IMG/VR virus record: IMGVR_UViG_3300032607_000642
Span: 1-33,346 of that record
From: a virus
Direction: 5' to 3' (one strand)
Length of the DNA stretch: 33,346 bases
A program made the translations under genes and the position numbers. A model generated the notes under the pieces. The model saw only the letters and a list, made by a program, of their open reading frames with translations. It did no database searches and had not been told where the DNA came from. This document shows positions 13,920-20,880 of the stretch, piece by piece (position 1 is the stretch's first letter; every line of letters starts with the position of its first letter).

Positions 13920-14303
13920 ATGAAAACTGCAAAACAACTAAAAGAAGAAAAAAGACAGACTTTTCTAAAACCCAATCAAATCAATGTGAATTTGATTAAA
14001 AAACTTGATAAGTTACCGACTGGAGAAATTGTAATAGCAATTAACATCGAAAAAAAACATACTTGGATAGTTTGCGATTCAGGAAAGACTTATAAGTCTA
14101 CCCATAATATGATTAACAATGAAATGATTAGTTATATAGAGTTTGAAAACCGTGGAGGTAAACGTGAAAGTGCTGGAGCAAAGCCAAAATACAACGAGCC
14201 AACAAAAACAACTGCCTTTCGTATTCCTATATCTAAAATCGATGAAGTCAAAAAGTTAGTCATAGAATTTTTGGCAAGTTACGAGAGGGAAAATAACCTA
14301 TAA
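13920..14303 (+). CDS. Small protein with a GxKP-type basic tail
   Basis: 127 aa. The N-terminal 80 residues are a beta-rich domain (G-E-I-V-I-A-I-N-I-E-K-K-H-T-W-I-V-C). The tail carries G-G-K-R-E-S-A-G-A-K-P-K-Y, close to the GGxRxGAGRKPK motif found at the head of many small DNA-binding phage proteins, then T-T-A-F-R-I-P-I-S-K-I-D-E-V-K-K-L, which resembles a ribbon-helix-helix start. Probably a DNA-binding regulator paired with the preceding gene. The stop codon lies within the first attC-like arm. Confidence 0.55.
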   Translation: MKTAKQLKEEKRQTFLKPNQINVNLIKKLDKLPTGEIVIAINIEKKHTWIVCDSGKTYKSTHNMINNEMISYIEFENRGGKRESAGAKPKYNEPTKTTAFRIPISKIDEVKKLVIEFLASYERENNL

Positions 14304-14330
14304 CGTCCTGCCGCTTTGCTTAGTGCGGGA
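14297..14330 (+). other. attC-like left arm 1
   Basis: CTATAACGTC directly at the stop codon of the preceding gene, followed by TCCTGC (14306-14311) that can pair with GCGGGA (14325-14330). The matching right arm expected for a complete attC is missing, so this would be a truncated site. The remaining 36 bases to the next ATG are plain AT-rich leader. Confidence 0.35.
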
Positions 14331-14366
14331 TTTAGAACTACAAAATTTAATAATTAAAAACAAAAT

Positions 14367-14612
14367 ATGATGGAAAACGATAAAACACAAAAACCCGCAT
14401 TGAGCAAAACGGCTGTTATGCCTCGTTGTTCTACTTGCTACTTTTGGAATCAAAATTCTTTTTTTGATTATGAAAACGTGGTTAATTCGGGGACTTGTAG
14501 AGAGTTGAAAATGAAAATAGACTTTGTTTATTTCCCAGAACGAATTGATGGTTTTGTTGACAAAATAGAAACAGAAGGAGATTTCGGATGCGTATTACAT
14601 AAATCGATATAA
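14367..14612 (+). CDS. Small Cys-motif protein, candidate cassette gene
   Basis: 81 aa. C-S-T-C-Y-F-W near residues 21-27, G-T-C-R-E-L in the middle and D-F-G-C-V-L-H at the end give four Cys and a His, like a small metal-binding protein. I recall phage and plasmid proteins of this pattern with unknown function. Either of two adjacent ATG codons could start it. It is placed between two attC-like arms. Confidence 0.55.
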   Translation: MMENDKTQKPALSKTAVMPRCSTCYFWNQNSFFDYENVVNSGTCRELKMKIDFVYFPERIDGFVDKIETEGDFGCVLHKSI

Positions 14613-14614
14613 AT

Positions 14615-14857
14615 ATGGAATTTAAAACTAAAGAATACCCAGAAGGAGAAGAAGTTGTAATTAATGAAATTATGGTAAATTATTCTCAAATAAATGAAAC
14701 TGATAGCGATGAAGATAATCATTTAAAAATATCAATTTGTCATCAAGGAGCAGGATTTTATTACGTAATGGAAACCACAAGATGGTCTTTCAATGATATT
14801 GCAGAATTAGACCAACTTTTGGCAGATTTTAAAGCTAAAGCGAATATTTCTGAATGA
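14615..14857 (+). CDS. Small acidic protein, unknown
   Basis: 80 aa, strongly acidic, with a beta-rich middle (H-L-K-I-S-I-C-H-Q-G-A-G-F-Y-Y-V-M-E) and a helical C-terminus with a D-I-A-E-L-D-Q-L-L pattern. It follows the Cys-motif gene by 2 bases. An attC-like arm begins directly after its stop. Function unknown. Confidence 0.55.
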   Translation: MEFKTKEYPEGEEVVINEIMVNYSQINETDSDEDNHLKISICHQGAGFYYVMETTRWSFNDIAELDQLLADFKAKANISE

Positions 14858-14891
14858 GGCATAACGGTATCGCATTGTCGTCAGGTGGCGA
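14857..14891 (+). other. attC-like left arm 2
   Basis: GGCATAACGGTATCGC begins just after the stop codon at 14855-14857, then GTCG (14878-14881) can pair with CGAC (14889-14892). It shares ATAACG with arm 1 (14299-14304). No right arm is seen before the next gene. Confidence 0.35.
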
Positions 14892-14925
14892 CCAAATAAA
14901 TAACTAATTTTTAAATTAAAGACAG

Positions 14926-15381
14926 ATGAAACCAAGTACAAAACCAAAATTACCCAAAGCCAAAACCGCCACTTGCGACAATGCAGTGTTAGCAAATCGG
15001 TTTAACATAGATTTCTTCGAGTTCAGTTTTTTAGTTGAAGCCTGCATTCCTCCAAGACCAATTGCAAGAGCGATGTTTTGGGATGATGTGATAAATAAAC
15101 ATTATCATACTTTGACAACGAATGAACGTGAAAAACTATTTGAATGGGTAAATAGATGTTCAGGAATGGAACACGGACTTGAAATAAAAAATGAAGATTG
15201 TCTATTGTTTAATGCTCGTTTTGATAAAGAAAATCAATACGAAGTAGAAACAAAATATAATAGCATAACCGAAAATCATAGAGTTTTCAAATGGCAGGGT
15301 AAATATCATATTTCAAAAACTCAATCCGTTAACGAAGATTATATTGTCGAGGTAACGAAAGTTTCTGAAACTGTTTGCTAA
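14926..15381 (+). CDS. Conserved phage protein of unknown function
   Basis: 151 aa. Notable segments are F-L-V-E-A-C-I-P-P-R-P-I-A-R-A-M-F-W near residues 38-56, E-R-E-K-L-F-E-W-V-N, and N-A-R-F-D-K-E-N-Q-Y. These look conserved: I recall similar proteins in other flavobacterial phages, always next to replication or accessory genes. No catalytic motif is visible. Its stop codon lies inside the left arm of the complete attC-like site that follows. Confidence 0.6.
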   Translation: MKPSTKPKLPKAKTATCDNAVLANRFNIDFFEFSFLVEACIPPRPIARAMFWDDVINKHYHTLTTNEREKLFEWVNRCSGMEHGLEIKNEDCLLFNARFDKENQYEVETKYNSITENHRVFKWQGKYHISKTQSVNEDYIVEVTKVSETVC

Positions 15382-15507
15382 TGCCCGATGCTTTACGTCC
15401 GTTGTGGAAAAACAAGCCTAGTGATTCAGATTAACCAATACATAAAGACAAACCAAAACATTAAAAATTAACCCTAAACCCACAATGGCGTAAAACATTT
15501 GTTAGCC
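15377..15507 (+). other. Complete attC-like site
   Basis: Left arm 15377-15407 and right arm 15480-15506 are imperfect reverse complements: GCTAA/TTAGC, ATG/CAT, TTTACG/CGTAAA and TTGTGG/CCACAA pair in order with unpaired bases between them, around a 72-base AT-rich loop. GTTAGCC at 15501-15507 resembles the R' box of integron attC sites (GTTRRRY) except for one position. The arrangement of paired boxes, extra-helical bases and a variable loop, directly after a stop codon, is what an attC site looks like. It could also be a long imperfect hairpin of another kind. Confidence 0.45.
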
Positions 15508-15843
15508 GTTCGGTTTTTAAAATTACAATTATGTTTGAAATTGGAGAAAAAGTGATTTGTATTAATAATTCAATGCAACCACATACGATTGAAGAATTGA
15601 AAAAAGATATGCCTAATTGGCTTAAAAAATATGAAAAGTACACTATTAGAGGTTTTACTTCTAACAATGGAATAGTTGATGGTCTTTGGCTCGAAGAAAT
15701 TAAAAACGATTACAAATTTTTCAGGTTAATAGACAAATTTCAAGAACCAGCATTTGCTTTATGGCGTTTCAGAAAATTAGAACCTGCTGAAATTCAAATG
15801 GAAGTTGTCGAATATGCGAATGTTGCGTAAACTGACGGCTAAC
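15501..15843. repeat. Nine-base inverted repeat bounding one gene
   Basis: GTTAGCCGT at 15501-15509 and its exact reverse complement ACGGCTAAC at 15835-15843 flank the 99-aa gene at 15531-15830. Together they would be the two ends of a single cassette. Confidence 0.6.
15531..15830 (+). CDS. Small F-x-x-W-R-F-R-K-L protein, candidate cassette gene
   Basis: 99 aa. F-E-I-G-E-K-V-I-C-I-N-N at the start resembles the first strand of an SH3-like fold. It is followed by Y-T-I-R-G-F-T, G-L-W-L-E-E-I and F-A-L-W-R-F-R-K-L. I recall this pattern from many short phage and cassette proteins of unknown function. It is enclosed by the inverted repeats GTTAGCCGT/ACGGCTAAC, so it reads as one mobile unit. 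Confidence 0.6.
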   Translation: MFEIGEKVICINNSMQPHTIEELKKDMPNWLKKYEKYTIRGFTSNNGIVDGLWLEEIKNDYKFFRLIDKFQEPAFALWRFRKLEPAEIQMEVVEYANVA

Positions 15844-15857
15844 TCGTTGCTAATAGC
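15835..15857 (+). other. attC-like left arm 4
   Basis: ACGGCTAAC followed by TCG and TTGCTAAT (15847-15854); the latter repeats the TTGCTAAT at 15375-15382 at the start of the complete attC-like site. No right arm is found before the next gene. Confidence 0.35.
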
Positions 15858-15896
15858 ATAAAAAGTATTACTTTTACTTATTAACTATCTAAAAAT

Positions 15897-16079
15897 ATGA
15901 TAAAATATAGCAAAGTCAAAGTAATAAAAATTACGGAAGTTCAACATAAAACTTTGAAAAAATTAGATAGTTACCAAATCAATGTATCTCAATTTATTAG
16001 AGACGCAATTAACGAAAAGATACAACGAGAGTATAAAGACTTAATGCCAAAAGTTAAAAAAGAATATTGCCCGTTTTAA
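15897..16079 (+). CDS. Ribbon-helix-helix-like small protein
   Basis: 60 aa. K-V-I-K-I-T-E-V-Q-H-K-T-L-K-K-L then V-S-Q-F-I-R-D-A-I-N-E-K-I has the strand-helix-helix spacing of CopG/Arc-type DNA-binding proteins. It is the last gene before the packaging promoter at 16098, 18 bases from its stop, so it is a candidate regulator of that promoter or of itself. No partner toxin gene is seen. Confidence 0.6.
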   Translation: MIKYSKVKVIKITEVQHKTLKKLDSYQINVSQFIRDAINEKIQREYKDLMPKVKKEYCPF

Positions 16080-16097
16080 AAGTATGCAAATTAATTT

Positions 16098-16128
16098 AAC
16101 CATTGCGTTAGTTTTTTTCGTACTTTTG
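16098..16128 (+). promoter_or_regulatory. AACCAWTG-type promoter 2 (packaging and tail operon)
   Basis: AACCATTG (16098-16105) and TACTTTTG (16121-16128) with the same 23-base offset as at 11092 and 25345. The leader to the TTG start at 16161 is AT-rich and short. It would drive terminase through tape measure, up to the terminator at 25295-25317. Confidence 0.7.
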
Positions 16129-16160
16129 TTGTATTAATTAATTAAATTATATTAATTATT

Positions 16161-16436
16161 TTGAATGACAAACGAAAAGATAACGGAGGGCATAAAACAA
16201 ACGGAGGTAGAAAATCAAAAGCAGAAGAACAACAGCTTATTGAAAAACTTTCACCGTTAGAACCTTTAGCATTTAAAGCCTTGACCGATGCGTTAAAAGA
16301 GGGTAAGGATTGGGCGGTTAAATTATTCTTCCAATACAACTACGGTATGCCAAAACAGATAATTGAGCAAACGAATATAACACCAGTAACGGAAATAATT
16401 TTAACAGATGCAACAATTACAAATACCAACACTTAA
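16161..16436 (+). CDS. terS: Terminase small subunit
   Basis: 91 aa from a TTG; no ATG exists in frame upstream of the conserved part, and an ATG at 16165 is in another frame that stops after about 32 codons. N-G-G-H-K-T-N-G-G-R-K-S-K is the usual basic N-terminus of small Bacteroidetes terminase subunits. A-E-E-Q-Q-L-I-E-K-L-S-P-L-E and D-W-A-V-K-L-F-F-Q-Y-N-Y-G-M-P-K follow. It recognises the packaging site and activates the large subunit, which starts 29 bases inside this gene. It is unusually short, but this pattern is typical of the group. Confidence 0.75.
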   Translation: MNDKRKDNGGHKTNGGRKSKAEEQQLIEKLSPLEPLAFKALTDALKEGKDWAVKLFFQYNYGMPKQIIEQTNITPVTEIILTDATITNTNT

Positions 16437-17616
16437 ACACCAACGGGATTTTATCAACTCTCAATCGAAGCACACCGCATTGATTGGGGGTTTTGGTAGT
16501 GGTAAAAGCCATTGCGGAGTTGATAAGACGATTATAAAGAAGATGATGTTGCCAAATGTTAATTGTGCGTACTATCTTCCAACCTACGGCCTTATTCAAG
16601 ATGTTGCAATTCCTAAATTTTCAAGCCAACTAACAGCGCACGGTATAGATTACACTATTAACCGTTCGGATAATATCATTAAAACCAAGTACGGCAATAT
16701 TCTTTTAAGGAATATGAGCGACCCCGAAAGGATAATCGGTTATGAAGTTGGCTATTCGTTAATCGATGAAACGGATATACTCTCAAAGGATAAGATGAGC
16801 GAGGTTTTTATGAAAATAATAGGGCGGAATCGTTCGGTATTGCCATACGGTCACATCAATCAAACCGATGTTGTAGGTACACCCGAGGGTTTTAAATGGT
16901 TATACGATTTTTTTATTAAGAATTCAAGCGATAACAAAGCGGTAATCAAAGCGAAGACCTACGATAATCCTTTTTTGCCTGATGGATATATTCAAACGCT
17001 AAAAGAAACGTACACAGAATCCCAAGTAAATGCCTATTTAAACGGGGAATTTGTGAATCTAAACAGTTCAAGCGTTTACACTTCGTACAATCGTAAGGCG
17101 CACCGCACCGATGCAATGCCTTTACCAAACGAACAATTATTCGTGGGGTTAGATTTCAACATTACCAATATGAATGCGGTGGTACACGTTAAGCGAAACG
17201 CTAAACTTTATGCAGTTGGAGAAATAGCAGCTTGTTACGATACGCAAACGATTTGCGATTATCTAAAAGAAAATTATCAAGGGCATAAGATTACAATAAA
17301 CCCTGATGCAAGTGGTAATGCTCGTAGCACTTCGGGTGCTTCTGACTTTTCAATATTAAAATCAAACGGTTTTGAGGTTTCAGCACCCAAAAAGAATCCA
17401 GCAGTTACCGAGAGAGTGAACGCTGTTAACCTTGCCTTTCAGAATGATAATTATTACGTTAACGACAAGACTTGCCCGACTTATGCCGAAGCATTGGAGA
17501 ACCAAGCGTATAAAAACGGAATCCCCGATAAACAAAGCGGATTTGACCACATAACAGAAGCTGGAGGTTATTGTATATTTAAAAACCTATACGGAAGAAT
17601 TTCACAAATATTATAG
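16408..17616 (+). CDS. terL: Terminase large subunit
   Basis: 402 aa. Walker A is G28-F-G-S-G-K33-S34, Walker B S-L-I-D120-E121, and the coupling motif G-T-P-E-G follows. The nuclease domain begins around F-V-G-L-D-F-N and continues with N-P-D-A-S-G-N and a later acidic or His site near D-H-I-T-E-A. ATP-driven packaging and DNA cutting are performed by this protein, docked on the portal. It overlaps terS by 29 bases. Length is typical of the smaller terminases. Confidence 0.92.
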   Translation: MQQLQIPTLKHQRDFINSQSKHTALIGGFGSGKSHCGVDKTIIKKMMLPNVNCAYYLPTYGLIQDVAIPKFSSQLTAHGIDYTINRSDNIIKTKYGNILLRNMSDPERIIGYEVGYSLIDETDILSKDKMSEVFMKIIGRNRSVLPYGHINQTDVVGTPEGFKWLYDFFIKNSSDNKAVIKAKTYDNPFLPDGYIQTLKETYTESQVNAYLNGEFVNLNSSSVYTSYNRKAHRTDAMPLPNEQLFVGLDFNITNMNAVVHVKRNAKLYAVGEIAACYDTQTICDYLKENYQGHKITINPDASGNARSTSGASDFSILKSNGFEVSAPKKNPAVTERVNAVNLAFQNDNYYVNDKTCPTYAEALENQAYKNGIPDKQSGFDHITEAGGYCIFKNLYGRISQIL

Positions 17617-17618
17617 AT

Positions 17619-17816
17619 ATGAAAAAGAAAATCGAATTAGTAGATAATTCACACAAGGCAGAACATTTAAAAAACTTCCAACCCTTTTTGAAAGGAGAAT
17701 TTAGAACGGTTTTAAAATCGGAATTGGAAAATGAAGAAGTTTTAAAAGAATTGTTCGGGGAAGATGAAACAGAATTTTACAAACTATTAGCAGTTTATGA
17801 AATCCAAAACCTATAA
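17619..17816 (+). CDS. Small acidic protein, unknown
   Basis: 65 aa, helical and charged, with a C-terminal F-G-E-D-E-T-E-F-Y-K-L-L-A-V-Y-E. It begins two bases after the terL stop, and the next gene starts 20 bases inside it. In position it could be a tail-chaperone-type partner of the next product, but nothing in the sequence proves that. Confidence 0.5.
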   Translation: MKKKIELVDNSHKAEHLKNFQPFLKGEFRTVLKSELENEEVLKELFGEDETEFYKLLAVYEIQNL

Positions 17817-18423
17817 AGATAAAGGGGATATTTCCTATCTAACTTTCAAACACTTTTCAGAGGTGATTGAAGGGAATGATTCTGATAGTTTTATCGAAAG
17901 GCAAACGATGGAGTATTTTAACCCTGATTCAATAGCCGATTTTGCGTTAGCCTTACAAACTAATCCTAAAACAATTTCGTTGCCTTACACGATAGATTTA
18001 GAGTTTAAAACAGCTGGTAAGTTTATAGATTGCGATACGTTTCTAAAAGATGAAATGATAATCGAGGTTTTGGAATTGGTAGTTAAACCTAAATTCTTTT
18101 GGCAAAAGGTAAAAATAGAATCGTTGAGCATCGCACAAGTTGAAACTATAATTTCAATGTACCAAGAGAGGGTAGCACCGATTAAAGAAGCGCACGAATG
18201 GATTTATAACCCCCCTATTTTTGGGGGTAATAGCGAGATAACGCAAGGCACAGAGGAACGACAAGACTTTGCGGACCATTACGGGGGGTATATTGAAATG
18301 ACTTATTTGATTGCTGGTGGTAACGTTTCAAGATTTGAAGAAATTACGAATTGGAGTTTAGATAAGTTTTTATTTTTAGGGGAGTATTGTTTAAGGAAGA
18401 GAGTAGTAGAAAATTTAAAATAG
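17797..18423 (+). CDS. Structural or assembly protein, possible tail chaperone
   Basis: 208 aa, mostly helical. Segments include I-S-Y-L-T-F-K-H-F-S-E-V-I-E and a Gly-rich stretch P-P-I-F-G-G-N-S-E-I-T-Q-G-T. It overlaps the preceding small gene by 20 bases in another frame and leads into the tail genes. The overlapping pair resembles the arrangement of lambda G/GT-like tail assembly chaperones, but no slippery site is evident and no family was recognised. Confidence 0.45.
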   Translation: MKSKTYKDKGDISYLTFKHFSEVIEGNDSDSFIERQTMEYFNPDSIADFALALQTNPKTISLPYTIDLEFKTAGKFIDCDTFLKDEMIIEVLELVVKPKFFWQKVKIESLSIAQVETIISMYQERVAPIKEAHEWIYNPPIFGGNSEITQGTEERQDFADHYGGYIEMTYLIAGGNVSRFEEITNWSLDKFLFLGEYCLRKRVVENLK

Positions 18424-18427
18424 AAAT

Positions 18428-18514
18428 ATGGGAAAGATTATATTAAAATTAGTATTAGTTATATCAACGGGAGTTCTAATAGGGCAAATAATTGCTTACT
18501 TTATTATAAAATAA
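18428..18514 (+). CDS. 28-aa single-membrane-span peptide
   Basis: The product is one hydrophobic helix (L-K-L-V-L-V-I-S-T-G-V-L-I-G-Q-I-I-A-Y-F-I-I) with Lys at each end. It fits tightly, 4 bases after one gene and 2 before the next, so it is probably translated. It could modulate the membrane or lysis timing; role unknown. Confidence 0.5.
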   Translation: MGKIILKLVLVISTGVLIGQIIAYFIIK

Positions 18515-18516
18515 TT

Positions 18517-18969
18517 ATGAACGAAATACAAATAGTTTACGATTGGCTTATAAACCATTTTACCACAAATGATTTAGTGCATACGGTTTCGATATTGCCA
18601 ACGGGTGAACTTGATCAGAACAAAGAAAACATTTACCCTTTGGTTAATATCGACTTTATTAACAAGGAAACCGAAGAACAGGCGATAATAACAACGTTTA
18701 AAATAACGGTTATTCAGCAACGAGATACGCAACCGATACGAACAAACAACAAGCTGTTAAACGATACTAATTACTTGGATAACGTAAACGAAACCGCAAA
18801 CATTTGCACACGGTTTTACAACGTATTAGCAAGGCAGAACAACGAGTATAATATCGAGATGGTAGATATGACCAAAGAAAAACCTTTGCGCAATTGGGGC
18901 ATTAATACTTGCGATGGCTTTCAGTTTGAGGTTAACCTATCAATTCCAAATATGGGTAGTTCGTGTTAA
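18517..18969 (+). CDS. Probable tail terminator or tail completion protein
   Basis: 150 aa. V-Y-D-W-L at the start, Y-P-L-V-N-I-D-F in the first third and a C-terminal F-Q-F-E-V-N-L-S-I-P-N give the size and secondary-structure order of minor tail terminator proteins (lambda U-type). The neighbours (neck proteins, then tail protein and tape measure) fit. The assignment rests on size and order; sequence similarity is not evident. It overlaps the next gene by 7 bases. Confidence 0.45.
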   Translation: MNEIQIVYDWLINHFTTNDLVHTVSILPTGELDQNKENIYPLVNIDFINKETEEQAIITTFKITVIQQRDTQPIRTNNKLLNDTNYLDNVNETANICTRFYNVLARQNNEYNIEMVDMTKEKPLRNWGINTCDGFQFEVNLSIPNMGSSC

Positions 18970-19346
18970 CCGAAACCGAAATAAGAGCGATTGCTCAAAA
19001 GGTGGTTGACCAATCTAAAAGCACGGCAAGAGTTGACACGGGAGCATTAAGAAGGTCGATGGCTTTTACTTACATTCGGGGGGTTGTAACCTTTCGCCAA
19101 TTTGTTTACGGGCAGTATGGGAAAAATTCACAGTTAGAAAAGAACGCTATTCGATTAATGCCAAACGGCACGAATTGGCGAATAATCTATACAGAGTTCG
19201 GAGGTAATGAAGTAGAAAGCACACCAATAAAAAGGGGCAGAGCTTCACAAGGTAACGTGTTAAGTAATTTAGCAAAATCAACAACTTCAAAGATAAGAGC
19301 ATTAATAGCACAAAGAAAAAAGAAAGATGGCGAAGCGGAGAAGTAG
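18963..19346 (+). CDS. HK97 gp10-like neck protein, copy 1
   Basis: 127 aa from a GTG; an ATG farther on would remove the motif. R-V-D25-T26-G27-A-L-R-R-S is the signature of HK97 gp10/neck proteins, followed by V-T-F-R-Q-F-V-Y-G-Q-Y-G. Neck proteins join head and tail at the connector. It overlaps the next gene by 20 bases, and that gene carries the same motif pair. Confidence 0.6.
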   Translation: MLTETEIRAIAQKVVDQSKSTARVDTGALRRSMAFTYIRGVVTFRQFVYGQYGKNSQLEKNAIRLMPNGTNWRIIYTEFGGNEVESTPIKRGRASQGNVLSNLAKSTTSKIRALIAQRKKKDGEAEK

Positions 19347-19653
19347 GGAGCAAATCGATGCCGATAAAATCATTAAAAAGCATCTTAACGAATTGGGGGA
19401 GATAGTTTACCAACAAGCGACCAACACCAGCCGAAGAGATACGGGGAGATTGCAAGACGAACAGAATTATAAGGTACAACCCGATACAGTATTAACCTTT
19501 GGACAGTTATTTTACGGTGAGTATAACTACCCAAAAGGGGTTGAGAGCGGAGAAAAGAACGCTTTACTAATCGCAATCAATGATAATTTAGAAGATGCAA
19601 CGGCAATTATAATTCAAGATATTAGAGACCAAATTTTACAAGATTTCAAATAA
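19327..19653 (+). CDS. HK97 gp10-like neck protein, copy 2
   Basis: 108 aa. R-R-D38-T39-G40-R-L-Q-D then V-L-T-F-G-Q-L-F-Y-G-E-Y-N echoes copy 1 in order and spacing. Copy 2 is shorter and lacks the basic tail of copy 1. The pair therefore looks like an old tandem duplication, or two related connector subunits. The 36-base gap that follows contains a small GTGTAT/ATACAC hairpin (19661-19678). Confidence 0.55.
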   Translation: MAKRRSREQIDADKIIKKHLNELGEIVYQQATNTSRRDTGRLQDEQNYKVQPDTVLTFGQLFYGEYNYPKGVESGEKNALLIAINDNLEDATAIIIQDIRDQILQDFK

Positions 19654-19689
19654 CAAAATAGTGTATGAAGCTATACACAACCCTAACAA

Positions 19690-20880
19690 ATGGCAGCACC
19701 AAATTTAGAAGTTTTAGACCGTACCAATATATCTACGGCTAGTAAAATAACCTTTGCAAATAGCCCCATCCATTTACGGATTCAAAACGTAGCTAAAACA
19801 AACACAATACAATCGGTAGTAGTTTATTTATGGATTTGGAACGGAAACCAAAACAAAGTACTTGGCACACCGAACGCAACCTATACCAAAAGCAAAATAA
19901 GCGCATCTGATGACTATATTAATATTGAGGTTGCCGATGTTATCAAAGCCTATTTAATTAATCCTCTAAACGCTTTAAATACCAACCAGCCTACTTTTGC
20001 TTATAATGAATTAACTAATCCAGCTATCACGGGGCAAGGTGTATTTTGGCAAGTTATCGCAGATGTGACTTCAACAGCTGGAATTGAAAGAATTGTAAAC
20101 CCTACAAGGTTTGCAACCCTTGGTTATCGTTGGAACTACGAACAAAATCTTTATGCCAATAACGGAAACAATCCAAACGGAGCAAGTGGATTCGTTGAAG
20201 GGGTTAATAAATGGTACAACCCATCTATACACAACTACATAAGCCAATCTTTCAACCTATCCACAACGGTTGCAACCGCTACGAGTGCGAACCTTGTAAC
20301 GGTTAGCGATGTTATACCTACTTCGCAATGGTCAAGATGCAGCCGTGAACCTATCTTAATTGTGTTTCTCAATAAATTGGGTTTATGGGAAATGTTTACT
20401 TCACACGGAAAAGTAACGGTTAAAAATAAAGTTGAAGCAGTTACGGGTAGGCGGTCGTTTCGTGATCCATCTAAAATAGATAACAGTTACAGCCATTCAA
20501 AACTTCGGGAAGTTTCAGAAGTAGTGCAATCATATTCCATCAATACGGGCGCATTAACCGAAGATATGAACTCAACTATTGAGCAAATTATTTATTCGCC
20601 TAAAGTGTTCCTAATTAAGTTTAAGGGGGATAAGCAAACGAGCAACACAATAGGCATCACGATTGATAGCACGTACAAAACTATTGATGATACCAATATA
20701 ACTATCGATAGTCAAACAGTAACGGCAAACGGTAACGGATTTTTTAAAACACACCAACAAATCCCCGTGGTAGTTACAGATTCAGATTTTGGAAGAAAGA
20801 CCAGATTGAACGATAAAAACCAAATCGATTATACAATCAACTTCGAAGAAACTACTAACAAGATTTTAAGCGTAAGATAA
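19690..20880 (+). CDS. Tail structural protein, unknown
   Basis: 396 aa, beta-rich and Asn/Thr-rich with no clear membrane segment, typical of virion parts. Distinct segments are H-L-R-I-Q-N-V-A near residue 28 and a C-terminal F-K-T-H-Q-Q-I-P-V-V-V-T-D-S-D-F-G-R. It lies between the neck genes and the large tail protein, and overlaps the latter by one base. It might be a tail fibre or distal tail component; no family is recognised. Confidence 0.5.
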   Translation: MAAPNLEVLDRTNISTASKITFANSPIHLRIQNVAKTNTIQSVVVYLWIWNGNQNKVLGTPNATYTKSKISASDDYINIEVADVIKAYLINPLNALNTNQPTFAYNELTNPAITGQGVFWQVIADVTSTAGIERIVNPTRFATLGYRWNYEQNLYANNGNNPNGASGFVEGVNKWYNPSIHNYISQSFNLSTTVATATSANLVTVSDVIPTSQWSRCSREPILIVFLNKLGLWEMFTSHGKVTVKNKVEAVTGRRSFRDPSKIDNSYSHSKLREVSEVVQSYSINTGALTEDMNSTIEQIIYSPKVFLIKFKGDKQTSNTIGITIDSTYKTIDDTNITIDSQTVTANGNGFFKTHQQIPVVVTDSDFGRKTRLNDKNQIDYTINFEETTNKILSVR

